NCBI GenBank assembly: GCA_017163975.1
Contig: JAFFSR010000240.1
Span: 2,976,001-3,040,000, forward strand
From: Anastatus disparis
Lineage: Eukaryota; Arthropoda; Insecta; Hymenoptera; Eupelmidae
Length of the DNA stretch: 64,000 nucleotides
Direction of reading: 5' to 3'
In this document: positions 47,613-59,100 of the stretch, piece after piece
Layout: every line of letters starts with the position of its first letter
Position numbering within the stretch: the first letter of the stretch is position 1
Notes under the pieces: generated by a model
Seen by the model: the letters and a program-made list of their open reading frames with translations, nothing else
Database searches by the model: none
Told to the model about the DNA's origin: nothing
Made by a program: the position numbers and the translations under genes

Positions 47613-47725
47613 CCTTGGGCGAGCCTTGCGCGATTACGACCTGAGGACGATATTCACATCGTGGGATAATAAAGACGATGTGAATATATCGTCCTCAGGT
47701 CGTAATCGCGCAAGGCTCGCCCAGG
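47613..47725. repeat. GC-rich near-perfect hairpin, 49-bp arms
   Basis: CTTGGGCGAGCCTTGCGCGA through GATATTCACATCG pairs with its inverse at 47675-47725. The loop is about 13 bases, and there are only one or two mismatches. Its composition contrasts strongly with the surrounding AT-rich DNA. It sits about 330 bp upstream of FAR copy D. Confidence 0.85.
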
Positions 47726-47727
47726 GT

Positions 47728-48345
47728 GCTTAAAAAACTTTTCATCCCAGACAAAGACGCATGAGGGTTTTTAGGTGCAGATATTTTGTTAGAAATAATT
47801 TTATTTTTATATGATAAAATTAAAATTATATGGTACTCTTTTTTTATTAACATTTATTAATTTTTTATATTTAATGATATAATTAACAATAAAAAATAAC
47901 ATTAAAAAGAAATAATATTAAAAAGAAATAAGATTGACAAGAAATAAGATTGACAAGAAATAAGATTGACAAGAAATAATAAAATTAACATAATTAAAAT
48001 TATTCATAGTTAACAGTAATATTGCAATTTTAAAATTTTTATTTATTTTCTATCAATATTCATTTTTTAAAATAATAAAAATCTGTAGCAGAAGCTGCAT
48101 CTTGAATACCGAATGCAACTGAACTTGCAGTTTTGTACTATTGATTCTTTTGTTTTTGATTTAAGTTGCTCCTAAGTTATAATGAACTCAATGTAACCCA
48201 GCAGCTTTATACTCCTATGTAGTAATGATTACTATTGCAGCCTAGGAGCTCCTGGTGCGCATCTAACCTATTTATTAATTGAGAACTCTCTGCATGTAAA
48301 AACCCGAATGCGTCCGCCTGGGATGAAAAGTTTATTTTTAAGTAA
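47728..48345. mobile_element. 618-bp inverted-repeat element
   Basis: CTTTTCATCCCAGACAAAGA with GGGTTTTTAGGTGCAGA near the left end pairs with TCTGCATGTAAAAACCCGAA and GCCTGGGATGAAAAG near the right. It carries a short tandem AAGAAATAAGATTGAC repeat (about 47920-47980). No transposase is seen. Confidence 0.65.
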
Positions 48346-48943
48346 TTATACAAGCTTCCTACATTATCAAATTTAATTTCTATAATATTAAAAGATAATA
48401 TTAAATTCAAAGGAAAGGATACATTCTATTTATTAAATAAATCTACAAGAGGAAACATTTTTATGATTAAATTATCAAATTTAGGAAACTTTGATTGCAA
48501 CAAATTTAAATTAATAAGTATTTGCTAATAAATAATTAAAAACATCGTTGACTGCAGGTGAGTTGATGATGAGAAAAATAATAGAAATGAAAATGAAACT
48601 TATACCATTAATTTAAAATAATTTTTTTATCCTCAGACCGGAAAGTGAATTTTTATCCTCGAGCCACGAAATGAATTTTTGCATTTTGTAAGCAGAAAGC
48701 AAAATATTAAATTCTTATCCTAGGTCATGTGTAAAAGAATTCAAAGAAAAGTGCTCTAGACGGTGCTAATACTTAAAATTGATACATAGTAGAATGAACT
48801 GGCTAGCTTTCCTTAATATCGCTATCCTTTTCTTACATCTATATCATATTCGTTATGCGTTAATAAAAAACATATATTCAATATGTATTAGAAACAAAAA
48901 GAGCGGGAGAGAGAGAAAAATGCAATCAGGAGTTTCATTTGTA
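48346..48943. other. No gene seen
   Basis: AT-rich, with one GC-richer direct pair of CCTC(A/G)GACC/AGCC(A)CG-like phrases near 48633-48670. Nothing is supported. Confidence 0.4.
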
Positions 48944-49763
48944 CACTGAGAAAAATAGATTATAACTTTAGTTATAGATAGTAATAAAAATTACTATATT
49001 TTATAGGAGAGCTGGGACATTTCTGCATTATAACGATTTTTATTACATTTATAACAAATATTACTATAAATTTGATAAGGTTGGCAACAATCGTTTAAGA
49101 AATGAAACTATATCTTATTAGAAAAATTGTTATATTACATAGTAAAAATTATGCTATAGTAAAATTTGTTATGACAGAGTAAAAATATTTGATATCTTAT
49201 GTTGGAATTAATGTTATAAAAATAATAAATTTTATTATGCATATAATAAATTTCATTATGCATATAATAAATTTTATTATGAATATAATAAATTTTACTA
49301 TTTCAAATAGTAATGTCGAGTCGATGATCTGTAAATTTATTTCTAACCTCAAAATTTTCTACCAAATTGAAAGTATAGTTGGGTAACATATGTAGACGAT
49401 TCGAAATTGTATTAGTAACATGTCGTAATGGCGCAGTCGGTAACGTTCACGCTTTCCAGTCTCGAGGTCCCGGGTTCGACTCCACTTCAGGTCCGTTTTT
49501 TTCTTAGGTAATTTAATTTAAAAAATTGATATAATTAAAATTAATAAATAAATTTAAAATTAAATGAATTTAAAAATTTCAATGTCAAATTTCGGGTACA
49601 AAAAAAAAAAAAATAAATTTTTTTCTACATATCTGTTTTCATAAATTTTACTATGTAATATAGTAAAATTTGTTATAATGCAGAAATGTCCCACTCGTAC
49701 TATATAATATAGTAATTTTGAATACAATCTATAGTTATATTTATTATAGGATTTCTCTCAGTG
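48944..49763. mobile_element. 820-bp MITE with TA target duplication
   Basis: The ends are CACTGAGAAAAATAGATTAT and the inverse of CACTGAGAGAAATCC, with TA on both outer sides (48942-48943 and 49764-49765). The arms match through GGGACATTTCTGCATTATAAC. The middle holds short AATAAATTTTATTATGCAT repeats (about 49225-49290) and a tRNA-like sequence. Confidence 0.8.
49424..49492 (+). mobile_element. tRNA-derived sequence inside the MITE
   Basis: AATGGCGCAGTCGGTAACG (A-box type) and GGGTTCGACTCC (B-box type) are 25-30 bases apart. I cannot pair a proper anticodon stem or a full acceptor stem, so a SINE head or tRNA relic is more likely than a working tRNA gene. Confidence 0.5.
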
Positions 49764-49765
49764 TA

Positions 49766-50704
49766 TTGATCGTTGAAATTTTAAAAAAATTTGTTGATAT
49801 TATTTTTTATAGTCTAATTTTGTTCGTAAATTTTATTTTTATATTTAAATAATTTTGAATCGTTTTTTACAGTGCCTGTACCGCCACTGGAGCTCTACTC
49901 CTGGACCCAACTCCAGCTGCTTCTTGCGATATAAAAACAGTATATATTGTTATTTTTTATAATCTCTCGTTGAGTTTCAACGATACTGCTCCAAGCAAAT
50001 AATTGCCATTATCTGTTTATATGTATAGATCAATTAATAAATTAAAGCGTTTGTTTTTATTTTTTTCAGAATAAAATCCCAAAAATTTATTGAACTTCAA
50101 CAGTAAGTAGGAAAATTATTCCCAACAGCAGATCTTAATAAGTTAAGAGAGGAATAGAATCAAAATAATGTCTCATCAATTGTGAAATTTTACTGAAAAA
50201 TCGTAAAACTACTGATTAATTATTATAGAACAATAATATCATTAAAAGTATGGGCATTCATTTTGTATTTAATTAAAGAATTTTCAATCAATTATATTTT
50301 TATTTAATAATTTTTTTGTGGTTATACAAAATGATGTAGGTTGTTTTATTAGTGTAAATTTAGATGATGTCGTAAATGATATTTAAAAAAAATAAAATGA
50401 TACTTTACGAACAAAGAAATAATATTATTTTGGAAGAAGAAAAAGTGTATTTATTAACTAAATTTCATATAATAAATTAAATATTTTGTAGTTTAATTTC
50501 GAAGTATATTGTAGTTAATTTTAGTATCACCTAAGGAAGAATTTTCATAATTAAACTAAATTTTGTTCAACCCTTTAATGCGGTGCGCAGCAAATATCCT
50601 ATATTGAAGTTTTTTTTTAAATTTTTAATATTATACAAGCAAAATATGACATATATACGTTAGTTAGATCAATGTCGATTATTTCCGTTTTCGTTATGGA
50701 GGTC
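49766..50704. other. No gene seen
   Basis: Mostly AT-rich. A GC-richer phrase at about 49872-49930 could encode a short peptide, but it has no supporting splice signals. Confidence 0.4.
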
Positions 50705-50707
50705 TAA

Positions 50708-51368
50708 CAAGGAGAGTGTTTTACTTTCGGGTCATTGATTTTGCTGAAATTTTGGGGATGTTTTCTGGATGCAGAAACATGAAAAAAGCTAAAATTTTAA
50801 AGGCCAACACTCAATATTTTCTTAGTTACAGGCAATTGAAGAAAATCACTAAAATGGTTACTAGATTTTCAAACGCTTATAGTTCCTCAGCATTGTTAGC
50901 TAGAAACTTATACCTTTTTCTAAATGAAAGTTGAACTTAAATCCTTTCGAAATAGCACCAGCATCTCAAAATATTATTTTTTCCCAAAGTTAGAGCGTAA
51001 TAGTGATTGGACCTAAATTTTCTGTTTAAAACATTAGTTAATAATAAAAGCTGAAATTGGGTCCAATCTTTATTACGCTCTAACTTTAAGAAAAAATAAT
51101 ATTTTGAGATACTATAGGTGCTATTTCAAAAGGATTTAAGCTCAACTTTCATTTAAAAAAAGGTATAAGATTCTAGCTAACAATGCTGAGGAACTATAAG
51201 CGTTTGAAAACCTAGTAACTTTTTTAATGAGTTTCTTCAATTGCCTGTAACTAGGAAAATATTGAGCGTTGGCCTCTAAAATTTTAGCTTTCTTCATGTT
51301 TCTGCATCCCGAAAACATTCCCAAAATTTAAGCAAAATCGGTGACCCAAAAGTGAAACACTCTCCCTG
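50708..51368. mobile_element. Palindromic MITE family P copy (661 bp)
   Basis: CAAGGAGAGTGTTTTACTTT is inverted at the right end (AACACTCTCCCTG), with TAA on both sides (50705-50707 and 51369-51371). The two arms encode the same peptide in mirror orientation (SYRQLKK, TRFSNAYSSSALLAR), because each strand carries one copy. Confidence 0.87.
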
Positions 51369-51371
51369 TAA

Positions 51372-51813
51372 GACACTATTAATTCATTAGCCATCAAGCA
51401 ATTTAAAAAAAAGAAATAAGAATAAATTAATAACTTTATAATAATAAGTATTATTTACTATTTTCATTATTATTGTATATTATCACAATACTTTATTTAT
51501 AAATGAATTTAATTAGTCAAAAAAAAAATGTTACCTTCATATTTACATTTAGTAATTTGCATATAGAATGTTCTCTACTAAAAAATTTCACGTGAGTTGT
51601 CACGTGAGATTTCATGCCTGAATGTCAAGTAATTTTAAAACTATGTTCAACACGAGATATCATGCAAAACATAAGCAAGTATTAAATTCTATATCCAATG
51701 TAAAATTATATTTGTAAATTACACGATTTGTAAAGTTTAATATTTTTAAAATTAGGTTTTTTAGGTCTTTTTCTTAAATCTTTTAAAAAATTTGAACTTT
51801 TAAGACAAGTTTT
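51372..51813. other. No gene seen
   Basis: AT-rich. A short inverted CACGTGAG/CTCACGTG motif lies near 51591-51610. Confidence 0.4.
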
Positions 51814-52025
51814 TTAAGGGGATGTAATAGGGTATATGGTTTATACATAGTTCCCGACATTGCAGTTTTCCAAATTTTCAAGCTTCATTAAAAAATTGTC
51901 CAAAATATCTCTATATTAGGCTTTTTATTAGTAAAAATGGGAGGTTGTAATATAGAGATATTTTTAAAACTTTTAGATTTAGAATCTAAGATTTGGAAAA
52001 CTGTCGGTATCTTACATTCTCTTAA
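51814..52025. mobile_element. 204-bp foldback at a TTAA site
   Basis: TTAA at 51814-51817 and 52022-52025 encloses GGGGATGTAA... and the inverse ...TTACATTCTC. The arms pair through GCAGTTTTCCAAATTTTCAA-like sequence and AATATAGAGATATTTT. Confidence 0.7.
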
Positions 52026-52285
52026 TTGAAAACTTTTAGTCTCAACTTTAATATTTCATAAATAAAAAACTTTTAAATAAGTAATTCAAAAAACTATACA
52101 ACTATAAAAACAATGCGAATTTTTGTAAAAAGTCTTAAAATTTAGAAATAACTGCTCATAATTTGGGAAAAATCGAGCGTTGGACCGAATGGACGCAGCT
52201 TGTTTCATGATTTTATGTAAGAAAAAATATCACAAAAAATAAAATCCGAGATCCAAATGCAATGCCCTCTCCTTGTTAGTTGTGT
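52026..52285. mobile_element. Half copy of palindromic MITE family P2
   Basis: From TTTTAGTCTCAACTTTAATA to ATGCAATGCCCTCTCCTTG, it matches the right arm of the element at 44668-45140. The left arm is missing, and the 204-bp TTAA element stands where it should be. Confidence 0.65.
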
Positions 52286-55200
52286 TATGAATCATTTATT
52301 TTTTTTCAATTCCTCAATGTAATTATAAAGTGTATAAATTATTTTATTTAACTTCTTTCAATAAATAGAATTTGCTTACAGACATATATAATTAAATCGT
52401 ATCAAAAAAGTTAGTATGCCAGCAACTAAATTACATTTGTTTTACAAAAGAATATTTGCAATCGAAATTATAAAAATATTTGCAAGGAATTTTTAAATAT
52501 TTTAATACCTTCATGTATAAAAAGAGCAGATGCAAAAAATTTAAAAATATATATACAAAATTTTAATCTTTGCTTGCATGAGTGCGTATAAGTGTAAAAA
52601 TATTCAAGTTGTTTAATAAAATACAAATGAATATTTAAATTATTATTTACATGTTTAGATTAGTGTACACATAGAATATTTTCTTGCATGTAATCTCATG
52701 TGTGCAAATATTCAAATCATCGTGAAGTTTTGTAAGCGAATAAAGTAAAAATAATCCGTGTATTCAATTTTCCGACAAAATACTATAAATATTAATGGAT
52801 AGGATGTATTACAGGTCTACATTTACATTATTATTTACATTGAATGACCGATGTACACACATGAAATCATGCGCTTCTTTACGTATATATATGCGTTCTT
52901 TTTTGTATCTGCGAAAATATTACAAGTTGTTTGTTACATCAAGATAGTGTTTGATTGAAGAAAAAATTTTTTTTTTGCATGAAACAACTGGGTGCGTAAG
53001 AAGAGGTTAATCGTTTTTATAGAAAATAACAATGATTTAAAATAAAAATTTCGTTACAATTTATATTATTACTTTAAAAAGTAAAATTTATAACTAAGCT
53101 AATTTCGATAATCATTTATTTACTGATTGATTGACGCTAATTAAGCATTATAAAATAATGAGATAATAATTAACAAATTTTTTCTTTGTATTATAATGCT
53201 GCTGACAGTTCCAAAATCATAATACTTGAGACATTTTAAAACTAATAAATGACCAAAGTAAGAAAAATATTTGATTTCGTTTTATTTTTGTGTATAGAAT
53301 GAATTTACCTTGTCAATTTTAAATTTGAACTCAAATTAAAATGCGTATGAAAAAATAAAAAACATTGTTTCAAGTCACAAAAGAATTCTCACAGCAATTA
53401 TGTGTTTGCATTTGAATCGAATAGTATTTTAAATTTAAATTACATTAAGTCAGAAATTTTTCTAATGTTATTTATATTACAATCAACTACTGATTCGCTG
53501 CTGCGTGTAGGTCTAGAGGGGAATTCCTTTACCGGAATACGGCTTCAAAAAACTGCTCCTACTTTTATTTCTTCCGTGTTCGTTCTCTTACATTTGATTT
53601 AGGACCACGTCGAGTTTGCGTCATGAATCTACATTCGATCTTCATCAGCGAATATATTATGTTACGTTAAATATCGCGATAATGACGTAAATTAACGGAT
53701 AATAACATGAAAATAAAAACAAGAAAGCAATGGAAAATAACGTGAAAATAACGTAAAATTATAGAAAATGATGTGATGTAACTGATTATTAGAAAAAATA
53801 TTATGAAAATAACATACAATAATAAAATTTTAAGCAAATGAAATAATAATAATTTTATAATTCTTAAAAAAATTAATTATATTCAGAAAGGGAATTTGTC
53901 AAACAAAAGCAATTACAAAATGATCATTTATATACTGAAAATCAACATGAACATCAATCACAACATTTGTCGAAACAGGCTCGTATAATCTTATTTATAT
54001 TATTAATTTTTATTACTTCTCACAATAATAAAAATGTTTGCATAGTTATGGTCATATGTGAATTTTCGTAGATTACTACGAGTAATGAAAATGACATTAA
54101 TAGTGCAGTGGGTTCTAGTAATAATGCTGTCCAAGTGAGTCACATCCATTATAAAATAAAAAGTTTGTAGTATAAAGTAAATTTTTGTTTCAATTGAAAT
54201 TATAAAAATTTTCTCTTTTTCAATTTTGATTGCAAATAATTTTTTAATTTTTCAATAAAATTAGAATATAATAATAATTTTGATCACTGAAATTATCAGA
54301 GTTATTATTTATTTATTTATTTTTTTTTTCCTAGACTGTCTGACCCACCACACCGAAAACTTTGACTACCGGTGGATGATCAGCCACTTTTATTAACCAA
54401 AAATCAACCGATACCCAATAAGGTCGGATTTTTTAAGAGTCACAATATAAATGTCAAGAGTCGTGATATAAATGGTAAGAGTTATTATTTGTAATGTTTA
54501 AATATGATTTTCAAAACTAATTTTTGGGTATAAATTTTCAAACATTCAACAAGATTACACACTATAAACGATTTTTCAAAATTTACTTTCCACAAAATTC
54601 TGTAAAAAGTTCCAAAGAAAATATGACAGAAACAGCTACAAAAAATATTCTAGAACGGTTTACAGAAATATTACAGGATAAAAGATTTATGATAAAAATA
54701 CTTTTAGTGTACTTTGAAAGAAAATAATCAACATTTTTGTGAAAAAACCCTTTATTTTTTCTGTAATATTTTTTGCAGTGTTTCTTGAAATATTTTCTGC
54801 AGAATTTTTTATAAGGAAACGACTTTTTCATAACTGATAATATAACATGATATGTTGAAAGGTGTTGGCACGTATGTCATGAAATTGATCATGTATTCAT
54901 TGTATTAAATCGTAATAAAATAAAGATTAAATTTAAAAATGTCAGCAGCTGAATTAGTTTGTTTTCCAAAAATACATTGGTATAATTAGAAAAGATCTAA
55001 TGTATGTTATGTTTAAACTTATAAAATATAAAAAAAATTTTAAAACTTTTTTTTATTAATTTTTTAAAATCATTCTTACCTCAGATACATAATATATAAA
55101 TTAAAAAATACATACATATTTTTTTAAAACTATTTTATTATTCATACGCATAATGGTATATCTCATTTTCGTTTTTCATTTTGATTATTACAAGATTATA

Positions 55201-55287
55201 GAACATAGTGAAATGACCATAGTAATAAAACCCTAGTATAGAATTCTCCATAAAAAGCTATCGGATGATAATTTTAAAATTTGTTTT
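52286..55287. other. Long gene-poor AT-rich stretch
   Basis: No gene is supported. A GC-richer patch at about 53490-53680 (GGAATTCCTTTACCGGAATACGG) has a short inverted repeat, TTCCTTTACCGGAA, but no recognisable product. Near 54330-54480 a short tandem AAGAGTC(A/G)(C/T)(A/G)ATATAAATG motif occurs. About 54583-54831 is a lysine- and phenylalanine-rich frame that looks fortuitous. Confidence 0.45.
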
Positions 55288-55300
55288 AATTCAAACATAA

Positions 55301-55498
55301 GAGTCGGTCTGTGGCTTATTCGGTAGAGCTTTGGATTCGTAATCTCGGGGTTCTGAGTTCGAATCCCGCTCTCGGCAGTCGATTTATGCCTGCATCACTG
55401 TACGTTACACGTGCTTTGTTCACAAACACACTTACGAACTCCGTTGCTGATTAGCATAGCAAAAATAGCATAGCATAAATATAGCGACGTTAAAAAAA
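55301..55498 (+). mobile_element. tRNA-derived SINE, family 1, with 13-bp target duplication
   Basis: The head has GGCTTATTCGGTAGAGCTTTGG (A-box region; 19 bases separate it from the anticodon-like TCGTAAT) and GAGTTCGAATCCC (B box). The body ends TAGCATAAATATAGCGACGT with an A tail, as in the copy at 16533. AATTCAAACATAA flanks both ends (55288-55300 and 55499-55511). Confidence 0.85.
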
Positions 55499-55511
55499 AA
55501 TTCAAACATAA

Positions 55512-56132
55512 TTTAGCTGAATATTTTTCACTAAATATTGATATTAATTTCAAGAGTGACTTTTTTAATTATCTAAAAACTATATGAGAATCAAAAAACT
55601 TCCTTTGAAAAGAAAAAAGTTATATTTTTAGTTTTCACAATTGATTTTATTTCAATTTAACGTGATATGAGAATAAGTTTTCACTGTTTTAGTCAAATTA
55701 GTTTCTATTGCACAATTATATAACAAAATATATTTTGATTCTTTTTGTTCCTAAATCCAGAAACATGGCGTTTTTTAACTCAAGAAAATTTTTTTTATGT
55801 ATGAATAACAAATATGAATATTATTTACTTTTCTTTTGATTTAAATGTTTCTAATTAAAAAGTTAGATTTGTTTGTCAACTCAATCAATTCACTTGCAAG
55901 TGTAAAGCTTAATTCGAAGAAATTATTACAATTGTACTCTATGGAAGTTAAGTGATAATGTATGCAAATTGTTTCGCTATAATAATGGCGATATACACTT
56001 GTTCGTAAATAGCAAATAAAAAAAATTTATAATAGATATAAAGTAATATCAATGTTGCTTACAATATCAAATGTATTGCTGTGTTAAACGTCATGTAAAA
56101 GTTAAAGTGGACAAAAACAAGAGAAAAGTAAA
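55512..56132. other. Upstream region of the odorant receptor
   Basis: AT-rich, with no gene. It should hold the promoter and any 5' UTR of the receptor. No motif could be singled out. Confidence 0.5.
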
Positions 56133-59100
56133 ATGGACAAGACTAAAGTAGAAGAAGTTTATAATAATACATATTTTAGGATAAACGAAAAGTTGTTAAT
56201 TTTTACAGGATTGTGGCCGTATAGATCTAAAAATGAGAAAATTTTTTGCAGAGCAACAGTGTTTATAATTATGTTTTTGGTTTTGATTCCTAATGTGAGT
56301 TTGAATTATTTTTCTACAAAAATCACATATATTTTGCAACCTATTATAAAATAGATAGAATAATATTTCATCCATAAGTAATGTTAATTAAAAAATACAA
56401 TTATAATTTTAAAAAATTCTCGTAATTTTCAAATCTTTCAAATCTTGATGATATTGCAATGTAACTTAATTCTAAAATATTTACTTCAAAAATGAAATAT
56501 TTAACTTTTACCTCTCTTGTAACATTAATTTTTCTAGAAGAATAAATATAATTTATTATCTCAATTGATTGTTTTGTTTGTATATAAAATTATTATGTTC
56601 AAGGCTAATGCAGTTAGAATATGGTGTGGTACAGATTTCTGTCTTTGTGGAGAAAATATAGTTGGCTGTTTGTATTCCATAGTTGTTATATTAAAATACT
56701 ATGTGTCAATTTCTAGTGAATCGAAAGTAAATATGCAAATAATATTATGGAAAACAATTTTTAATAATATTTTCAATTATTATTCAAAAGTTAAATTGAA
56801 ATTTCCTTTTTTTTTTTTAAATTTTTTCATTGTTTTTGTTTTTAGATAGTGAATGTTCATGAACAAGTGGCAATGAATTGGATAACAATAACAGATAAAG
56901 ATGAAAGATCAATTTTGCTACGTTTTTCAAAAGATGGCAAATTATTAACTATGATTTACGTTGGTATGATTTCTGTAAAATTTTAATTTTAATTTTATTA
57001 TTAATTGTAATAATTAGATAATTTTAAATATTTCTGGGGTTTAAAAAGCTCAGTTTAACTAATTCTTAATAAAAAATTTTAAATTAAAATCAATACACTA
57101 ATTGCATATGGGAAAAGGTTCGGTTGTGGGCAAGGTTTGATTGTGGACACCTTTGCGTTTCAATTGACAGAAAGCAGATGAGGTTTTTTTGACAAATGTC
57201 ATTTATGTATTATAGCAGCACGTTTTTTTTTGCCAAATATCAAAGCGAATAAACGCGTCTGCTTTGTGCTGTAAGCAAATTAATTTTTCTGTGCTTGAAA
57301 AAAAATCACAAAAATTTATTTTCAATAGAATTAATGAAGGTGAGTGTAATTCACATTTATTCAATAGGAATTTATTCCTACTTTGTGATACCATTAGGAT
57401 TACAACGAATATGATGACACCAACAATTTTGCAAGGGTGCCCACAACCTAACCAAAAAAGATTTTGCCCAAAAATGACCATTTCACAAGATTAACAAAAA
57501 AAATTTATTCTATTTGATGGAATAGATTTTATCCCTTCGTTGGTAGTTAGCTAAGGTCTCTAGTTTTTCATAGATACCTATATGTCAAAAAAATATACAC
57601 TTGGTGAAAAGTTATGAGCCAAAAACAAAAGGGTGCCCACAACCGAACCGTTTCCCATACATTGACCCAATGTTTTTTTAAAATGATTAAGTTCTTGTAC
57701 ATTTTACATGAATAGACGAATTCTAATTTAACTTTATGTAGACTCATGCCTATAAATTTCAGCGTACATGACTCTTGCTGGATTTTTTTTTAGTCAGGCT
57801 ACTATTTTGCCAGTTATTCTTGATTTAATTGTGCCATTGAATCATTCTCGTAAAAAAATGTTGGTTGTAAGAGCAGAATTTGGTTTTGATCCGTTTCAAT
57901 ATTATTATCAGCTTTATACAGCCTATTGCATTGCTACAGTCATAAGCGTAGCTGTATTAATGGGTATTGATACTACATATTCAGCCGTGGTACATCAAAA
58001 TCTTGGAATTTTGTCCATTGTCAAGTAAGGATTTATTTTATTTTATATAATCATCTTGTGTGAATATTGTTTAAACATAAATACTGTTATAAATTAATAA
58101 ATTATATTAATAAACTAAATTATTTGCATTGATATACCCTTAGTGCACTTCGTATGCTAACAAATGGAGTATTTTATCTTCAGGTTTTGAATTTCTTCAG
58201 AAATTTTAAATATGTTTTTTGACAATATTGTGAAAAATGTAGCATTCATTCAATATCATATTCAATTTTTTTAAAGTTATAAGAAGAATACATCACTTTT
58301 AAATCCGAACAGTTATTGATCGAATTATTCTAGAAGATTTCCACCTATAGTATTTAAAAGTTTAAATTAAAAACAAATCACCCAAATACTCAATTTATTC
58401 TTCAGTAATCAAGGAATATAGATACTGCTTTAATTTGGCTTGAAATATACATTGAAAATGAATCACCGATTCTGTTATAAATTTTTTCTTGATTGTTGCT
58501 CGCTTATAACTTTTAAACAAATAAACATCTGTTATATATTTTTAACTTTTTATGACCAAAATATTCATCTTTATCTAAAGACTGGTTTTTAAATATTAAT
58601 TTAATATATGATATTGTGTTTTAACGTCAAACACTGAAAAAATTAATGCAATCTTTTATTGAATCTCTTTATTTGGATTTAATTTTTCAATAGAGATAAA
58701 AACTAGCTCACTAATTAAAAAATATTTTTACATATAATATATTCTCATTAATTCTAGTAAAAGGTTCTTTTTTTTAAACTTGTGATGAATTTTGCAACTG
58801 TTATTATAATTTACTCATTTTCATTAAGGGGAATCATAGTTTTTGGATAATCTTTTTACTGTATCGGCATTTTACAAGTTTTAACAATAAAGGAGCTCTT
58901 AAAAAAGCTATCATTACACTTGTAATGATCTACTGATTTGTTTTATTAAATCTAATTACAAAAAAAAAATTGATTCAAATTGTTTATGTTAATGGTCATC
59001 GAAATTTGCATTGTAAAATGAGATTTAGAAGGATTGTATTGTTTAAATCTAAATAGGAACGAAGTTATATTAAGGTTCTTTATTTCTAATTAATTTTTAG

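Noticed and set aside
50716..51324. Two similar 60-72 codon frames on opposite strands
   Set aside because: They are the two arms of one palindrome read in mirror orientation; the same peptide arises from the DNA symmetry, and there is no start or splice context.
53402..53602. 66-codon frame in a GC-richer patch
   Set aside because: No homology recognised and no splice signals; the reading frame is not extended by neighbours.
55320..55380. Possible functional tRNA gene (also 16540-16600 and 49424-49492)
   Set aside because: The heads are followed by SINE bodies and flanked by target duplications (or lie in a MITE), and the stems do not pair fully.
57203..57494. Overlapping 76-92 codon frames in receptor intron 3
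   Set aside because: Both lie inside the TA-flanked inverted-repeat element, with no family features.
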